Assembly (NCBI RefSeq): GCF_003233845.1
Contig: NZ_QKRB01000051.1
Span: 62,001-126,000 of the forward strand
Direction of reading: 5' to 3'
Length of the DNA stretch: 64,000 bases
From: Paenibacillus sambharensis
GTDB taxonomy: Bacteria; Bacillota; Bacilli; Paenibacillales; Paenibacillaceae
The translations under genes and the position numbers were made by a program. Under the pieces are notes generated by a model. It was given only the letters and a program-made list of their open reading frames with translations, was not told where the DNA came from and ran no database searches. How positions within the stretch are numbered: position 1 is the first letter of the stretch; each line of letters opens with the position of its first letter. This document shows, piece after piece, positions 19,076 through 27,161 of this stretch.

Positions 19076-19390
19076 CAAAAAAACCTTCCATCCCTAACAC
19101 ATCACTGTGTTGAGGGACGAAAGGTTGTCGCTTCCGTGGTACCACCCAAATTTGTCATACATCTCGCAATGCATAACCTCAGCAGGATAAGAACGGCGTG
19201 CACGCAAAACGTTCTTACCTTTGGCATCGTAACGCATGCCTTGCGATTTTCCCTAATAGGCGGACAGCTTTTCAGGAAAACAGCTCCGAGGTGAGCTCGT
19301 AGAAAAGGGATTTTGGTGACGGTCTCAGCAGGTTCCGTCCACTCTCTGAGCAAAAGAGCCCTTAACACTTCGTCCTCATCATTGCTGTTA
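19076..19390 (-). promoter_or_regulatory. T-box riboswitch, leucine type, upstream of ilvB
   Basis: The minus-strand RNA contains AGAGAG, the antiterminator core GGGTGGTACCACGG (around 19132-19147) and then a strong terminator (about 19078-19125) ending in seven T. The probable specifier is CTC followed by A at 19293-19295, a leucine codon, placed before the CGGAG closing strand. Uncharged tRNA-Leu would favour antitermination and expression of ilvBNC-leuAB. The T-box itself is certain; the leucine reading is inferred and fits the operon. Confidence 0.93.
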
Positions 19391-19412
19391 ACAATATATA
19401 TGCTTGTGAATA

Positions 19413-19441
19413 ATTATAAGCTCTGCCTGTATGTTCGTCAA
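19413..19441 (-). promoter_or_regulatory. SigA promoter of the ilv-leu operon
   Basis: TTGACG (19436-19441) and TATAAT (19413-19418) on the minus strand with a 17-base spacer, immediately upstream of the T-box. Confidence 0.88.
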
Positions 19442-19569
19442 GGATAATATCCGCACCCTGGCAAAAAGTTATACATCCTATTCCGCGCAAGCCCGGCAGC
19501 AGCTACATAGTATATCAAAACCCGAAAATGCTCAGCGAGCAAGACTACTATACAAGGGGGCAATACCTT

Positions 19570-20058
19570 GTGATTAGATCATATCAACCCTATAAGGATT
19601 TCACAGCTGTTGTCAGGCTTATACGGAAGGAGCTTATTCCGCTGTCCCACACGGTCCAAGAGGAAAATATACCGACCGACGCCGAGCTGGCTGCCCGGCT
19701 GTCGGAAGGTAAATGCTACGTCTCATGCGGTCGAGGACGACTCGAAACACCAGACGCCTTTATCCATATCGTTGCTGAGGATGATACATTACACGTTGAT
19801 ATGCTCGCTGTCAGCGCCGCCAGCCAAGGCAAACGGATTGGCCGAAGGCTGATGGAGATCGGCGAAGCATACGGTATCGCTGAGGGCTGCCGGATAGCCA
19901 GGCTCTTTGTCGATCATGGGAACGAGCGTGCACACCGCTTCTATGACAGGCTTGGTTACCAGACGATCCGCTATCACCCTCAGCTTGCCTGCTTCGAGCT
20001 GGCGAAGACCCTGCCGGCGCTTGCTGAGCTGGCTGCCAGCTTGCTGCCTGCTAATTAA
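19570..20058 (+). CDS. GNAT family N-acetyltransferase
   Basis: 162 residues from GTG at 19570, chosen because AAGGGGG lies about nine bases ahead; an ATG at 19528 has no site. The acetyl-CoA loop is AASQGKRIGRRLMEIGEAYG, preceded by the LHVDMLAV strand and followed by ERAHRFYDRLGYQT, the usual GNAT motifs A and B. The substrate is unknown. Its last bases overlap the stop of the convergent gene by four. Confidence 0.85.
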   Translation: MIRSYQPYKDFTAVVRLIRKELIPLSHTVQEENIPTDAELAARLSEGKCYVSCGRGRLETPDAFIHIVAEDDTLHVDMLAVSAASQGKRIGRRLMEIGEAYGIAEGCRIARLFVDHGNERAHRFYDRLGYQTIRYHPQLACFELAKTLPALAELAASLLPAN

Positions 20059-20411
20059 TAGGGATAAGGGTACAGCGGGTTAACTGCACCGCCGTATGGA
20101 TAGCCTCCATAAGGCAGCGCACCGCCATACGGGTAACCTGCATACGTGTTCGGATATCCGCCATATACCCCATAAGCGCCATAACCAGCACCTGTATAAG
20201 GCTGTGCTCCTCCTACCGCAAGCAGATCATACAGCAGCAGCGGAAGAATCGCCTTGACCCTTACCTTCTTGCCCTTTCCTGCTGGTCTAACGTATAAGCG
20301 GCCGCGGCTGACCCTCTCCAGTCTGCCGCTCACCCTCGCTCCGCTGCTTAGTACGGCGACGATATCTTTACCCACCAGTCCTCGCACCTGCTTCAACGTT
20401 ACTTTAGCCAA
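20055..20411 (-). CDS. Hypothetical LSm-like protein with Gly/Tyr/Pro-rich tail
   Basis: About 118 residues from TTG at 20411, which has AAGGAGG nine bases before it. The first 60 residues (KQVRGLVGKDIVAVLSSGARVSGRLERV) look like a small beta-barrel of the LSm/SH3 type, then a hydrophobic stretch LPLLLYDLLAVGG. The rest is built of repeats of the type GGYPYGGA and similar, resembling spore- or surface-associated Gly-Tyr proteins. No function is known. The gene overlaps the convergent acetyltransferase gene by four bases. Confidence 0.6.
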   Translation of the reverse strand: MAKVTLKQVRGLVGKDIVAVLSSGARVSGRLERVSRGRLYVRPAGKGKKVRVKAILPLLLYDLLAVGGAQPYTGAGYGAYGVYGGYPNTYAGYPYGGALPYGGYPYGGAVNPLYPYPY

Positions 20412-20539
20412 TGCCTGCAGCCTCCTTATCTTCAAGTGCTACAGGCTATTCGGAAGCAAGGCCTTCCTCCTGTACCTCTGCCCCCTTCCCTCGCTAAAGG
20501 GCGGTAAAATAGACAGATGCAAGGCACAGCCGGCGCAAA

Positions 20540-20580
20540 AAGAAGAGACTGCACCATTCGTAAATGGGCAGTCTCTTCTT
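20540..20580 (-). terminator. Terminator of infC-rpmI-rplT
   Basis: A perfect 13-bp stem (20540-20552 with 20568-20580), on the minus strand followed by TTTTG, just after rplT. Confidence 0.9.
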
Positions 20581-20601
20581 GTATTCGGACAGCGCTTCTT
20601 A

Positions 20602-20967
20602 TTAAGAAGCGTTGTTGATTTTTTCTTTGGCGATACCGGCCAGCGAGTTGAACGCGTTCGAATCGTTCACTGCCAGGTCAGCCAGCATCTTGCGGTTTAC
20701 TTCAACGCCCGCAAGCTTCAGGCCGTACATGAATTTGCTGTAAGACAGGCCGTTCTGGCGCGCTGCAGCGTTGATACGCGTAATCCACAGCTTGCGGAAA
20801 TCGCGCTTCCGCTGACGGCGGTCACGGTATGCGTACAGCAAGGACTTCATCACTTGCTCTTTCGCAGTTTTAAACAGTCTGTGTTTGGAACCGAAATAAC
20901 CTTTCGCCAGCTTCAAAATTCTTTTCCGACGACGTGTGCGGACGAAACCGCCTTTAACTCTTGCCAT
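20602..20967 (-). CDS. rplT: 50S ribosomal protein L20
   Basis: 121 residues with the standard start [28 protein letters not shown] and the basic [25 protein letters not shown] core. It binds 23S rRNA early in large-subunit assembly, and in Firmicutes it represses its own operon by binding the leader RNA upstream of infC. It is the third gene of infC-rpmI-rplT. Confidence 0.99.
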   Translation of the reverse strand: MARVKGGFVRTRRRKRILKLAKGYFGSKHRLFKTAKEQVMKSLLYAYRDRRQRKRDFRKLWITRINAAARQNGLSYSKFMYGLKLAGVEVNRKMLADLAVNDSNAFNSLAGIAKEKINNAS

Positions 20968-21014
20968 GTGTAAACCCTCCTGTGGAATCTGCTATATACG
21001 TGCAATTAACGAAT

Positions 21015-21215
21015 TTATTTAATTTGTGCAAGACCTTGCTTCAGACGAGCTACGTCGCCAGCTGCCATCAGCGGCTGGTTAGCCAGAACGCGCTTCTGAC
21101 GTCCGGATTTACCGGAAAGCAGGTGGTTTCTGTATGCTTTGTAACGCTTCACTTTACCAGTACCGGTAATTTTGAAACGGTCCTTCAAGCTGCTGTGTGT
21201 TTTCATCTTTGGCAT
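21015..21215 (-). CDS. rpmI: 50S ribosomal protein L35
   Basis: 66 residues, PKMKTHSSLKDRFKITGTGKVKRYKAYRNHLL, the complete and typical L35 sequence. It lies 47 bases upstream of rplT and 39 bases downstream of infC, in the classical order. Confidence 0.99.
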   Translation of the reverse strand: MPKMKTHSSLKDRFKITGTGKVKRYKAYRNHLLSGKSGRQKRVLANQPLMAAGDVARLKQGLAQIK

Positions 21216-21254
21216 TTGAATGATCCTCCATCTTCATTGGCTTTCTTGTCAATA

Positions 21255-21770
21255 CTAAGCGTTGTTCTTCGGTGCCAAAATCATGATCATGCTCCGGCCT
21301 TCCAGCTTCGGCGCACGCTCAACCGTACAGATATCGGCAACTTCCTTGGACAGACGGTCCAGGATTCGCTGGCCAATAGACGCATGGGTAATCTCACGGC
21401 CGCGGAAGCGGACCGATGCCTTCACCTTGTCGCCCTCACCGAGGAATTTCACGACATTGCGGTATTTCACCTGATAGTCATGCTCCTCGATATTGGCACG
21501 GAACCACACTTCCTTCAGATCGACGATCTTCTGGTTCTTGCGTGCTTCCTTCTCTTTCTTCTGCTGCTCGTAACGGAACTTGCCATAGTCCATAATCCGG
21601 CATACCGGCGGCTTAGCCGTCGGAGCTACATTGACCAGGTCCATGTTCGCGTCAATAGCCATTTGCAGTGCTTCGCGAATCGGCTTAATACCGATCTGCT
21701 CGCCCTCCGGACCCACCAGGCGTACTTCCCTTGCCCGGATCTCGTCGTTAATTTGATGATCTCTGCTAAT
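21255..21770 (-). CDS. infC: Translation initiation factor IF-3
   Basis: About 171 residues. ISRDHQINDEIRAREVRLVG opens the N-terminal domain, YRNVVKFLGEGDKVKASVRFRGRE begins the C-terminal 30S-binding domain, and a long helical linker (KFRYEQQKKEKEARKN) joins them. The start is read as the rare ATT at 21768-21770: GGAGGTGGAGAACT precedes it and the protein then begins at the conserved position. ATT starts in infC are known from other bacteria and allow IF-3 to control its own translation. A longer in-frame ATG at 21803 has no site of its own. Confidence 0.96.
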   Translation of the reverse strand: MSRDHQINDEIRAREVRLVGPEGEQIGIKPIREALQMAIDANMDLVNVAPTAKPPVCRIMDYGKFRYEQQKKEKEARKNQKIVDLKEVWFRANIEEHDYQVKYRNVVKFLGEGDKVKASVRFRGREITHASIGQRILDRLSKEVADICTVERAPKLEGRSMIMILAPKNNA

Positions 21771-21835
21771 AGTTCTCCACCTCCAAAAATGGTCTGAGCA
21801 CATTCATCAACCTATTACCCTGTCTCACTTAAAAT

Positions 21836-22014
21836 AAAAAAATGCGAGCCGCATCCGGCCCGCATTCCATTACCAATCATCGTAGTTAGGCATTCAATCC
21901 GTAATCACAGATTGTGTCGGCCTCTTCGAATCCTAGCAAACCATCCGGCCTAGCCGGGTAGGTGAGAAGCGGGGCGCTTCTGCTTGTGCTGATGAAGAGT
22001 ATCTCATCACGTAC
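21836..22014 (-). promoter_or_regulatory. L20-type leader with attenuator upstream of infC
   Basis: A transcribed leader of roughly 180 bases ends in a terminator hairpin, AATGCGAGCC (21841-21850) against GGCCCGCATT (21857-21866), then seven T on the minus strand, well before the infC start. In Firmicutes this position holds the L20 leader, where L20 binding causes termination. The terminator is seen; the L20 control is from family knowledge. Confidence 0.8.
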
Positions 22015-22020
22015 TGATAT

Positions 22021-22049
22021 AGTTTACCAGCATCCAAGAGGAAAGTCAA
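22021..22049 (-). promoter_or_regulatory. SigA promoter of infC-rpmI-rplT
   Basis: On the minus strand TTGACT (22044-22049) and TAAACT (22021-22026) with a 17-base spacer, directly upstream of the leader. Confidence 0.8.
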
Positions 22050-22057
22050 CACTTATA

Positions 22058-23401
22058 TCAGGATACCTGTTTGCTCTGCACTTCCTCAAGCCGGATAACC
22101 CGCGTGTGCTTCGTGTGGCTCCACTGCTTATTGTTCTGTGTAAAGAACGCATAAAACGTAATCGGCCACCAGGACAGAAGGAAGAACGGCAGGGTGAACA
22201 AGTGCGCGTACATCTTCCAGCTCTTCACCTTCTCCAGGGCAAGCGCAAGCGGGAATTGGATCAGCGCCGCGAAGATCGCAATAAACATAATCCATGTAGG
22301 CAAATACTCATAGATGGAAACAAACAGGTTGTCGGCTGGAATCAGGTTGTCCGCCCAGAGCAGGATAGTTGCCACAAATCCGATCAGCACGTTATATACC
22401 GTGACAGAATAAAGCGCGGCGTCAAACTTGATAAAGTTCCTTTCCTTGATGCTCTGCCAAAGCAGCGGGAAGAAGAAACGGCGGGCAACATTGAAGTGCC
22501 CCTGCATCCAGCGCAGCCGCTGGCGGGCTGATGCCTGGAACGTGAGCGGTTTCTCATCGTACACTTTCGCATCGTAATTCAGTACCGGGTTAATCCCCCG
22601 TTTGATGCAGCGCATCGTAAACTCAAGGTCTTCAACCAGGCTCGTCGCTCCCCAGCCCATTTCCTTCAGCAGCTTCGCTTCAAAGCACATGCCCGTGCCG
22701 CCAAGGAAATTCGCCATGCGGAGGTTGGTCCGGGACAGCTGCCAGAGACGGTTGCAGTACCAGTAGGTAATGCCGTATGCCGCTGTTACCCAGGAATCCG
22801 AAGGGTTCTTCGTATCCAGATAACCCTGGATGACCTGATGCCCTTCGCAGAGATCATTATTCATCAGCTTAAGAAAATCACGGTTAACGAGATTATCTGC
22901 ATCAAACATGACGACAGCATCATACGTTTTGGGCATGCTCCAAAGCTCCTTGAGCATCCATTCAATGGCATGGCCCTTGCCGCGCAGATGCGGATTCTGT
23001 CTCACGCATGCCTGCACGCCGTAGCTTCTTACGACTTCTGCCGTTCCGTCCGTACAGTTATCGCAAATGACAAAAATATCAAACAGCTCCTGCGGATAGT
23101 CCAGCTTCTGCAGGTTTTCGATCAGTGCGCCAACTACCTCTTCCTCATTGTGCGCCGCTACCAGCACAGCAAACGACTTGGCCGGCGCATGCTCCTTGCG
23201 GAGCTTGCGCTTTGCGATGCCGAACATTGATATTGCAAATTGATACACACCAACAAACGCCATCGCAACCTGTGCTATAACGAGAAAAACATTGACCATA
23301 TTCGGTTGTGCCCCCTTGAGACCCCATTTTTTATACTCTCTCTGTTTGTCTTGCTTCTTTTGTTCAAAACGGCGGCGGCTTAGTTTCTCTATAATTTCCA
23401 T
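22058..23401 (-). CDS. Membrane glycosyltransferase family 2 protein
   Basis: About 447 residues. After a basic N-terminus comes a membrane helix (about 35-58), then a GT2 domain with SFAVLVAAHNEEEVVGALI, the metal site VVMFDADNLV, the acceptor-side SLVEDLEFTMR and the processive-enzyme motif QRLRW. Three further membrane helices fill the last 120 residues. This layout is that of cellulose/hyaluronan/poly-N-acetylglucosamine synthases, so it probably polymerises or adds sugars at the membrane. The ATG at 23401 has AAGGG close before it; an ATG at 23422 has none. The sugar is unknown. Confidence 0.88.
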   Translation of the reverse strand: MEIIEKLSRRRFEQKKQDKQREYKKWGLKGAQPNMVNVFLVIAQVAMAFVGVYQFAISMFGIAKRKLRKEHAPAKSFAVLVAAHNEEEVVGALIENLQKLDYPQELFDIFVICDNCTDGTAEVVRSYGVQACVRQNPHLRGKGHAIEWMLKELWSMPKTYDAVVMFDADNLVNRDFLKLMNNDLCEGHQVIQGYLDTKNPSDSWVTAAYGITYWYCNRLWQLSRTNLRMANFLGGTGMCFEAKLLKEMGWGATSLVEDLEFTMRCIKRGINPVLNYDAKVYDEKPLTFQASARQRLRWMQGHFNVARRFFFPLLWQSIKERNFIKFDAALYSVTVYNVLIGFVATILLWADNLIPADNLFVSIYEYLPTWIMFIAIFAALIQFPLALALEKVKSWKMYAHLFTLPFFLLSWWPITFYAFFTQNNKQWSHTKHTRVIRLEEVQSKQVS

Positions 23402-23604
23402 GCGGCCCTTCTGATTTTCCATGGAATCAGTCGTTTTGTCAAAAGCCGCATAGCCGCAGAAGCGTCAGCTTGAAGCAGGTAGCGCCAGCTATCTCTCTAT
23501 ACTACCGGCTAACAATCCGTTTTTGGTGTTGTTTGCACCAATAAAACGCTTTTTTGAGCTTTTTTTATTGTTCTCCTAGTTAGACGAATTAGTCCCCCAA
23601 AAAG

Positions 23605-24783
23605 TTACTTTCCTATGTGACAAAATACTGAACTTCCTCCATCCGCTTCCACCTGGCTGCACTGGTTCAGCAGACCGGCAAATATGGAGTCCCAGGATTG
23701 GCGAAGGCTGTAAGCCCGGCCTCTCGCTGCTAGACTCAGCCGGAGTGTCCGGTTATAATACAGCTCCGAGAGTGCCGCCGCGAAGGCGGCCGGCTGGTCC
23801 GCCGGGCAGCGAACCCCGTTTACCATGTGCTCAACAGTATCCGTTACCCCTCCGGCATCCGCCACGACAACAGGCGCGCCGCACGCCATAGCTTCCAACA
23901 CGACGTTGCCAAAGGTCTCAGTTGGCGAGGGAAACAGGAAGGTGTCGGCAGAGGCATACCACTGCTGCAGCTCCGGACCCTTCAGGAAGCCCAGGAATTT
24001 GACCGGCAGCTGCTCCTGCTCGCATCTTTCCTTGAGCGCTTCGGCAGCCGGGCCGTCACCTGCCACAACCATCTGGGCATCTGCATTGGTGCGGGCTTGA
24101 AAAGCCGCGAAGGCATCCAGCGCAATTCCGACATTTTTCTCGGGTGCCAGCCTTCCGGCATACATAACGAGGTACCGGTCGGCATTAATTCCGTGGCCCT
24201 CGAGCCATGCCTTCCGGTTAACATTGGGATGAAAGGACCTGGCATCCATGCCCCTGCTCCATATTTCGAGCTTATCAGCCGGCCAGCCTTTGTCAAGCAG
24301 GTCAGTTAGCGTCGAGCGGGACGGGACAAAGATTTTGCGGCAGTCTTGATGAAACCAGTTCATATATCTCCATAACATCTTAACCATCCATTGTAAATTA
24401 TAAAACGGCAGGTAACGATCAAAATGAGTATGGTATGATGCTATAAGAGGGATATCGTGCTTCTTGGCGTAGTGAATGCCGCACAGCCCCATGTTGAAAG
24501 GCGTAGCGACATGGATGAGAGTGGGCTTGAAAGATGCGAGTGTCTTGCGAAGATGTATAGGATTCGGGAGCGCCAACCGGCATTCGGGGTAGAGAAAGAA
24601 AGGCAGGCTGATGAACCTTTCCACCTGGTGGGACGGTGACGTCTCGGATCTGCCCACAGGATCAGGAGCGAACACCTTGACCTGGACACCCTGCCTGCGT
24701 AAATATTCGGTCCATCTGCCCAGTGTCCGCGCTACACCATTCACGTCCGGCTCGAAGGTGTCGGTGAACAACGCCAATCGCAT
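23605..24783 (-). CDS. Glycosyltransferase family 4 protein
   Basis: 392 residues with two Rossmann halves (GT-B). The N-terminus is RLALFTDTFEPDVNGVARTL; HVATPFNMGLCGIHYAKKHDIPLIASYHTHFDRYLPFY resembles diacylglycerol glucosyl/mannosyltransferases of Gram-positive bacteria. The C-terminal half has YAGRLAPEKNVGIALDAF, FLFPSPTETFGNVVLEAMACGAPVV (the nucleotide-sugar EX7E motif). It likely transfers a sugar from a nucleotide donor to a lipid or surface glycan. GGGAGGCG precedes the ATG at 24783. It lies upstream of the GT2 gene in the same direction. Confidence 0.88.
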   Translation of the reverse strand: MRLALFTDTFEPDVNGVARTLGRWTEYLRRQGVQVKVFAPDPVGRSETSPSHQVERFISLPFFLYPECRLALPNPIHLRKTLASFKPTLIHVATPFNMGLCGIHYAKKHDIPLIASYHTHFDRYLPFYNLQWMVKMLWRYMNWFHQDCRKIFVPSRSTLTDLLDKGWPADKLEIWSRGMDARSFHPNVNRKAWLEGHGINADRYLVMYAGRLAPEKNVGIALDAFAAFQARTNADAQMVVAGDGPAAEALKERCEQEQLPVKFLGFLKGPELQQWYASADTFLFPSPTETFGNVVLEAMACGAPVVVADAGGVTDTVEHMVNGVRCPADQPAAFAAALSELYYNRTLRLSLAARGRAYSLRQSWDSIFAGLLNQCSQVEADGGSSVFCHIGK

Positions 24784-25053
24784 GCTTGTCGCCTCCCTCG
24801 CTTCGGTTGTACAGACAAGCTCAGCCGTCCGCAACCCTAAGCCATTTTCAATCGTATTGTAATGGGTATGTGTTAGAGACAGATCAAATTCCGGTGAATA
24901 GATCCTAAAGATTTGTAAATCGCGCCCCTTGCATAATGAAGCCGGGACGACTGAATACGATTAAGGAGCGGGCTTGTGAAGCTCTGACTCTGTAATGAAT
25001 TTTATACGGCGTTGACATGGCGAGAACACATGCCGGCTATAATGGAGGTGACC

Positions 25054-25638
25054 ATGAAGAACAATATCGGAGGGACATTAATGGAGCGAATCCGCCACCT
25101 GCTGCAAACCGGTGAGCAACGGATGCTGTTCTGGGCGAACCGGCGCTCTATGAACGCTTCGGTTAATACCTGGCTTGGAAGATGGCTCGGCACTGTAACC
25201 CATATGGGCGGAGCAACATTTACACTCGTAACCGCCCTGCTGCTGGGACTGCTGGCGCCGCCCCCATGGAATACGGCAGGCTGGCAAAGCCTTGCAGCGG
25301 TCGCAATCAGCCATATTCCCGTCTTCATCGTAAAACGTAAATTCAAACGGCTGAGACCTTATCAGAAGCTGGAGAAGGTCAATATAGGCAGAAAGCCGCT
25401 GGTTGACCCTTCGTTTCCGTCCGGTCACACAACGGCTGTCTTCGCCTGGATGATTCCCCTGTTAATGGCTGAAGCAAGCCTGATGCCCCTGCTCCTGCCG
25501 CTGGCCTTTATTATCGGCACGTCAGTTGCCTGGTCAAGGATGTACCTGGGCCTGCATTATCCGTCAGATGTTGCGGTTGGCGGACTGCTCGGCACGGCCA
25601 CGGCACTTGGATCATCCTATATCGGCTGGCTGCCTTGA
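25054..25638 (+). CDS. PAP2-type membrane phosphatase
   Basis: About 194 residues with four or five hydrophobic segments and the full PAP2 tripartite motif: KRKFKRLRPYQ, PSFPSGHTTAVFAW and SRMYLGLHYPSDVAVGG. Members remove phosphate from lipids such as phosphatidic acid, diacylglycerol pyrophosphate or undecaprenyl pyrophosphate. GGAGGTG stands before the ATG at 25054, but a second ATG at 25081 also has GGAGGGA. A TATAAT at 25038-25043 (with TTGACA 20 bases upstream, a long spacer) would favour the later start if it is the real promoter. Placed next to glycosyltransferases, a role in recycling a lipid carrier is possible. Confidence 0.88.
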   Translation: MKNNIGGTLMERIRHLLQTGEQRMLFWANRRSMNASVNTWLGRWLGTVTHMGGATFTLVTALLLGLLAPPPWNTAGWQSLAAVAISHIPVFIVKRKFKRLRPYQKLEKVNIGRKPLVDPSFPSGHTTAVFAWMIPLLMAEASLMPLLLPLAFIIGTSVAWSRMYLGLHYPSDVAVGGLLGTATALGSSYIGWLP

Positions 25639-25678
25639 TGCCACCAGCTTTCAAACACGATTCTATCTGTTCTGCTTA

Positions 25679-26446
25679 TTATTCCGTATCATCCGCGTTA
25701 TCGTCTTCATCTTCAGCGGCTGCTGCTCCGCCTTTGCCGGCGAGCTCGGCCGCTTTGTTCTGTCTATGGACACGCAGCGCTTCCTCGCCAATGACCGCTT
25801 CCAGCCGGTGAATGTTCATCCCCCGCTCTACAAATTTTGATTCGTATTCCGTCAGGACCAGGTCGTCGCGCAGTCCGTCTTTGTGCAGATCGAGCGAAAT
25901 GTTGCGCAGTACGATCTCCATATCGGCAAAGCTGTTAAGCGAGAATTCGAACAGCGACCGCGAGTCGGTCTTGAAGTGAATTTCCCCCCGTTCGTTGAGA
26001 AGCTCCTTGTACTTCTCCAAGAACCGGTGATGCGTCAGCCGTCTTCTGGCATGCTTGCTCTTGGGCCAGGGATCACTGAAATTCAGGAAGATCCGTTCAA
26101 TTTCTCCCGGCTCGAACATCGTTTCGATGAATTCAATGTTAGCTCTGAGAAGTGCGAGGTTTGGCGGAGAGTCCTCCCCCTTGTCCTCCCAGACCCGGCG
26201 GGCCTTCTCGCTAGCGCGGCGGATCAGCTCATCATACATATCCACGCCAATGAAGTTGATGTGCGGATACTTCCCGCTCATTTCACTGATAAATTTGCCT
26301 TTACCCATCCCGAGCTCTACATAAATCGGCCGGTCATTGCCAAAGAAAGTATGCCACTTCCCCTTTAATGGACCCGCGTCCAGTACGACAAGATCTTTTT
26401 GTTCCTCAATCGTTTCCCGGATTCCTTTTCTCCCACGTAAACGCAT
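25679..26446 (-). CDS. trmB: tRNA (guanine-N7-)-methyltransferase
   Basis: 255 residues. SAM-binding region YVELGMGKGKFISEMSGKYPHINFIGVDMYDELI, then the family-specific FLNFSDPWPKSKHARRRLTHHRFLEKY, the strongest TrmB signature, and GEIHFKTDSRSLFEFSL. It methylates G46 in the variable loop of tRNA. An acidic low-complexity tail (AAAEDEDDNADD) of about 20 residues is added at the C-terminus. Confidence 0.97.
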   Translation of the reverse strand: MRLRGRKGIRETIEEQKDLVVLDAGPLKGKWHTFFGNDRPIYVELGMGKGKFISEMSGKYPHINFIGVDMYDELIRRASEKARRVWEDKGEDSPPNLALLRANIEFIETMFEPGEIERIFLNFSDPWPKSKHARRRLTHHRFLEKYKELLNERGEIHFKTDSRSLFEFSLNSFADMEIVLRNISLDLHKDGLRDDLVLTEYESKFVERGMNIHRLEAVIGEEALRVHRQNKAAELAGKGGAAAAEDEDDNADDTE

Positions 26447-26538
26447 GTTCTTCGTCCTCCATCTGCAAACTAGTCCTTATTGTGCCCAAGAACGGAGGGA
26501 ATGTAAAGCCTGTACGGCCATCCACAGCAAAAAAATAA

Positions 26539-26559
26539 GGCCGGATCACGGATCCGGCC
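26539..26559 (-). terminator. Terminator of the 66-residue protein gene
   Basis: A 9-bp perfect stem GGCCGGATC/GATCCGGCC with a 3-base loop; on the minus strand TTATTTTTTT follows. Confidence 0.92.
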
Positions 26560-26569
26560 GGTATCTGCC

Positions 26570-26770
26570 CTAATTCAGCAGCTCTGCTTCCTTGCCCTTG
26601 CTCTGCTCGATTTCATACGTCTCTTCCAGCGCCTCATTCAGCTTCTTCTTCGCAGCTACCTTCATCGTATGATTATCATGGAACCGGACGCCAGTTAGAG
26701 CCATCAATTCCTTAACCGTCAGTTCAACCTTAACTTTGGCATCGCCTTGAGGAATTTTCACTTGGTTCAT
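26570..26770 (-). CDS. Hypothetical 66-residue protein
   Basis: Begins MNQVKIPQGDAKVKVELTVKELMALTGVRFH and ends in a Glu/Lys-rich helix. No family recognised. GAGGTGATG stands seven bases ahead of the ATG and there is a clear terminator, so it is very probably a real gene. A promoter of TTGCTT (26906-26911) and TATATT (26883-26888) with 17-base spacer lies upstream on the minus strand, with a consensus cre site beside it, so carbon regulation is possible. Confidence 0.7.
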   Translation of the reverse strand: MNQVKIPQGDAKVKVELTVKELMALTGVRFHDNHTMKVAAKKKLNEALEETYEIEQSKGKEAELLN

Positions 26771-26914
26771 TACACATCACCTCACGAGTAATTTAATAAA
26801 GTATTCCCAGTTGAGCACACCGTTATAACAAGTGGCATGAAATAGATGATGTAAGGTTTTTTTATTGATTTGGCGCACTTTTAATATAACATAAAGTGTA
26901 AGGTGAAGCAATAT

Positions 26915-26928
26915 TGAAATCGCTTACA
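26915..26928. promoter_or_regulatory. Consensus cre (CcpA-binding) site candidate
   Basis: TGAAATCGCTTACA fits the cre consensus TGWAANCGNTNWCA at every position on both strands. It lies in the 391-base gap between the 66-residue gene (minus) and the radical SAM gene (plus), three bases upstream of the former's -35 element. Nothing else notable was seen in that gap apart from the minus-strand promoter. Confidence 0.55.
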
Positions 26929-27161
26929 GGTAATATGCCTGCGCCTTTATTTCCAGTTCCGGACGAACCGTCTCTCCTGGTGACAATTCGTTCGCCAAAC
27001 CTCCCGCCCCTGCCGCATTCCCCGCTGCGCTGATACCGGTTTGTTCGCCAATGCGGCTGGCACTGTTTGCCTCCTATCAGGTATAATTGATGGGCCAAGG
27101 GCTTACAGCTGCGCTTGCCCTTGGCGTTTCACCGAGCAATCCGGACAAAGGAGCTTTTGCA

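Noticed and set aside
25012-25043. TTGACA and TATAAT before the PAP2 gene as a standard promoter
   Set aside because: Both hexamers are perfect but 20 bases apart, too far for normal SigA use; kept only as a note for start choice.
26862-27098. 78-codon minus-strand frame before the radical SAM gene
   Set aside because: No ribosome-binding site; it covers a promoter and cre region and has no recognisable features.
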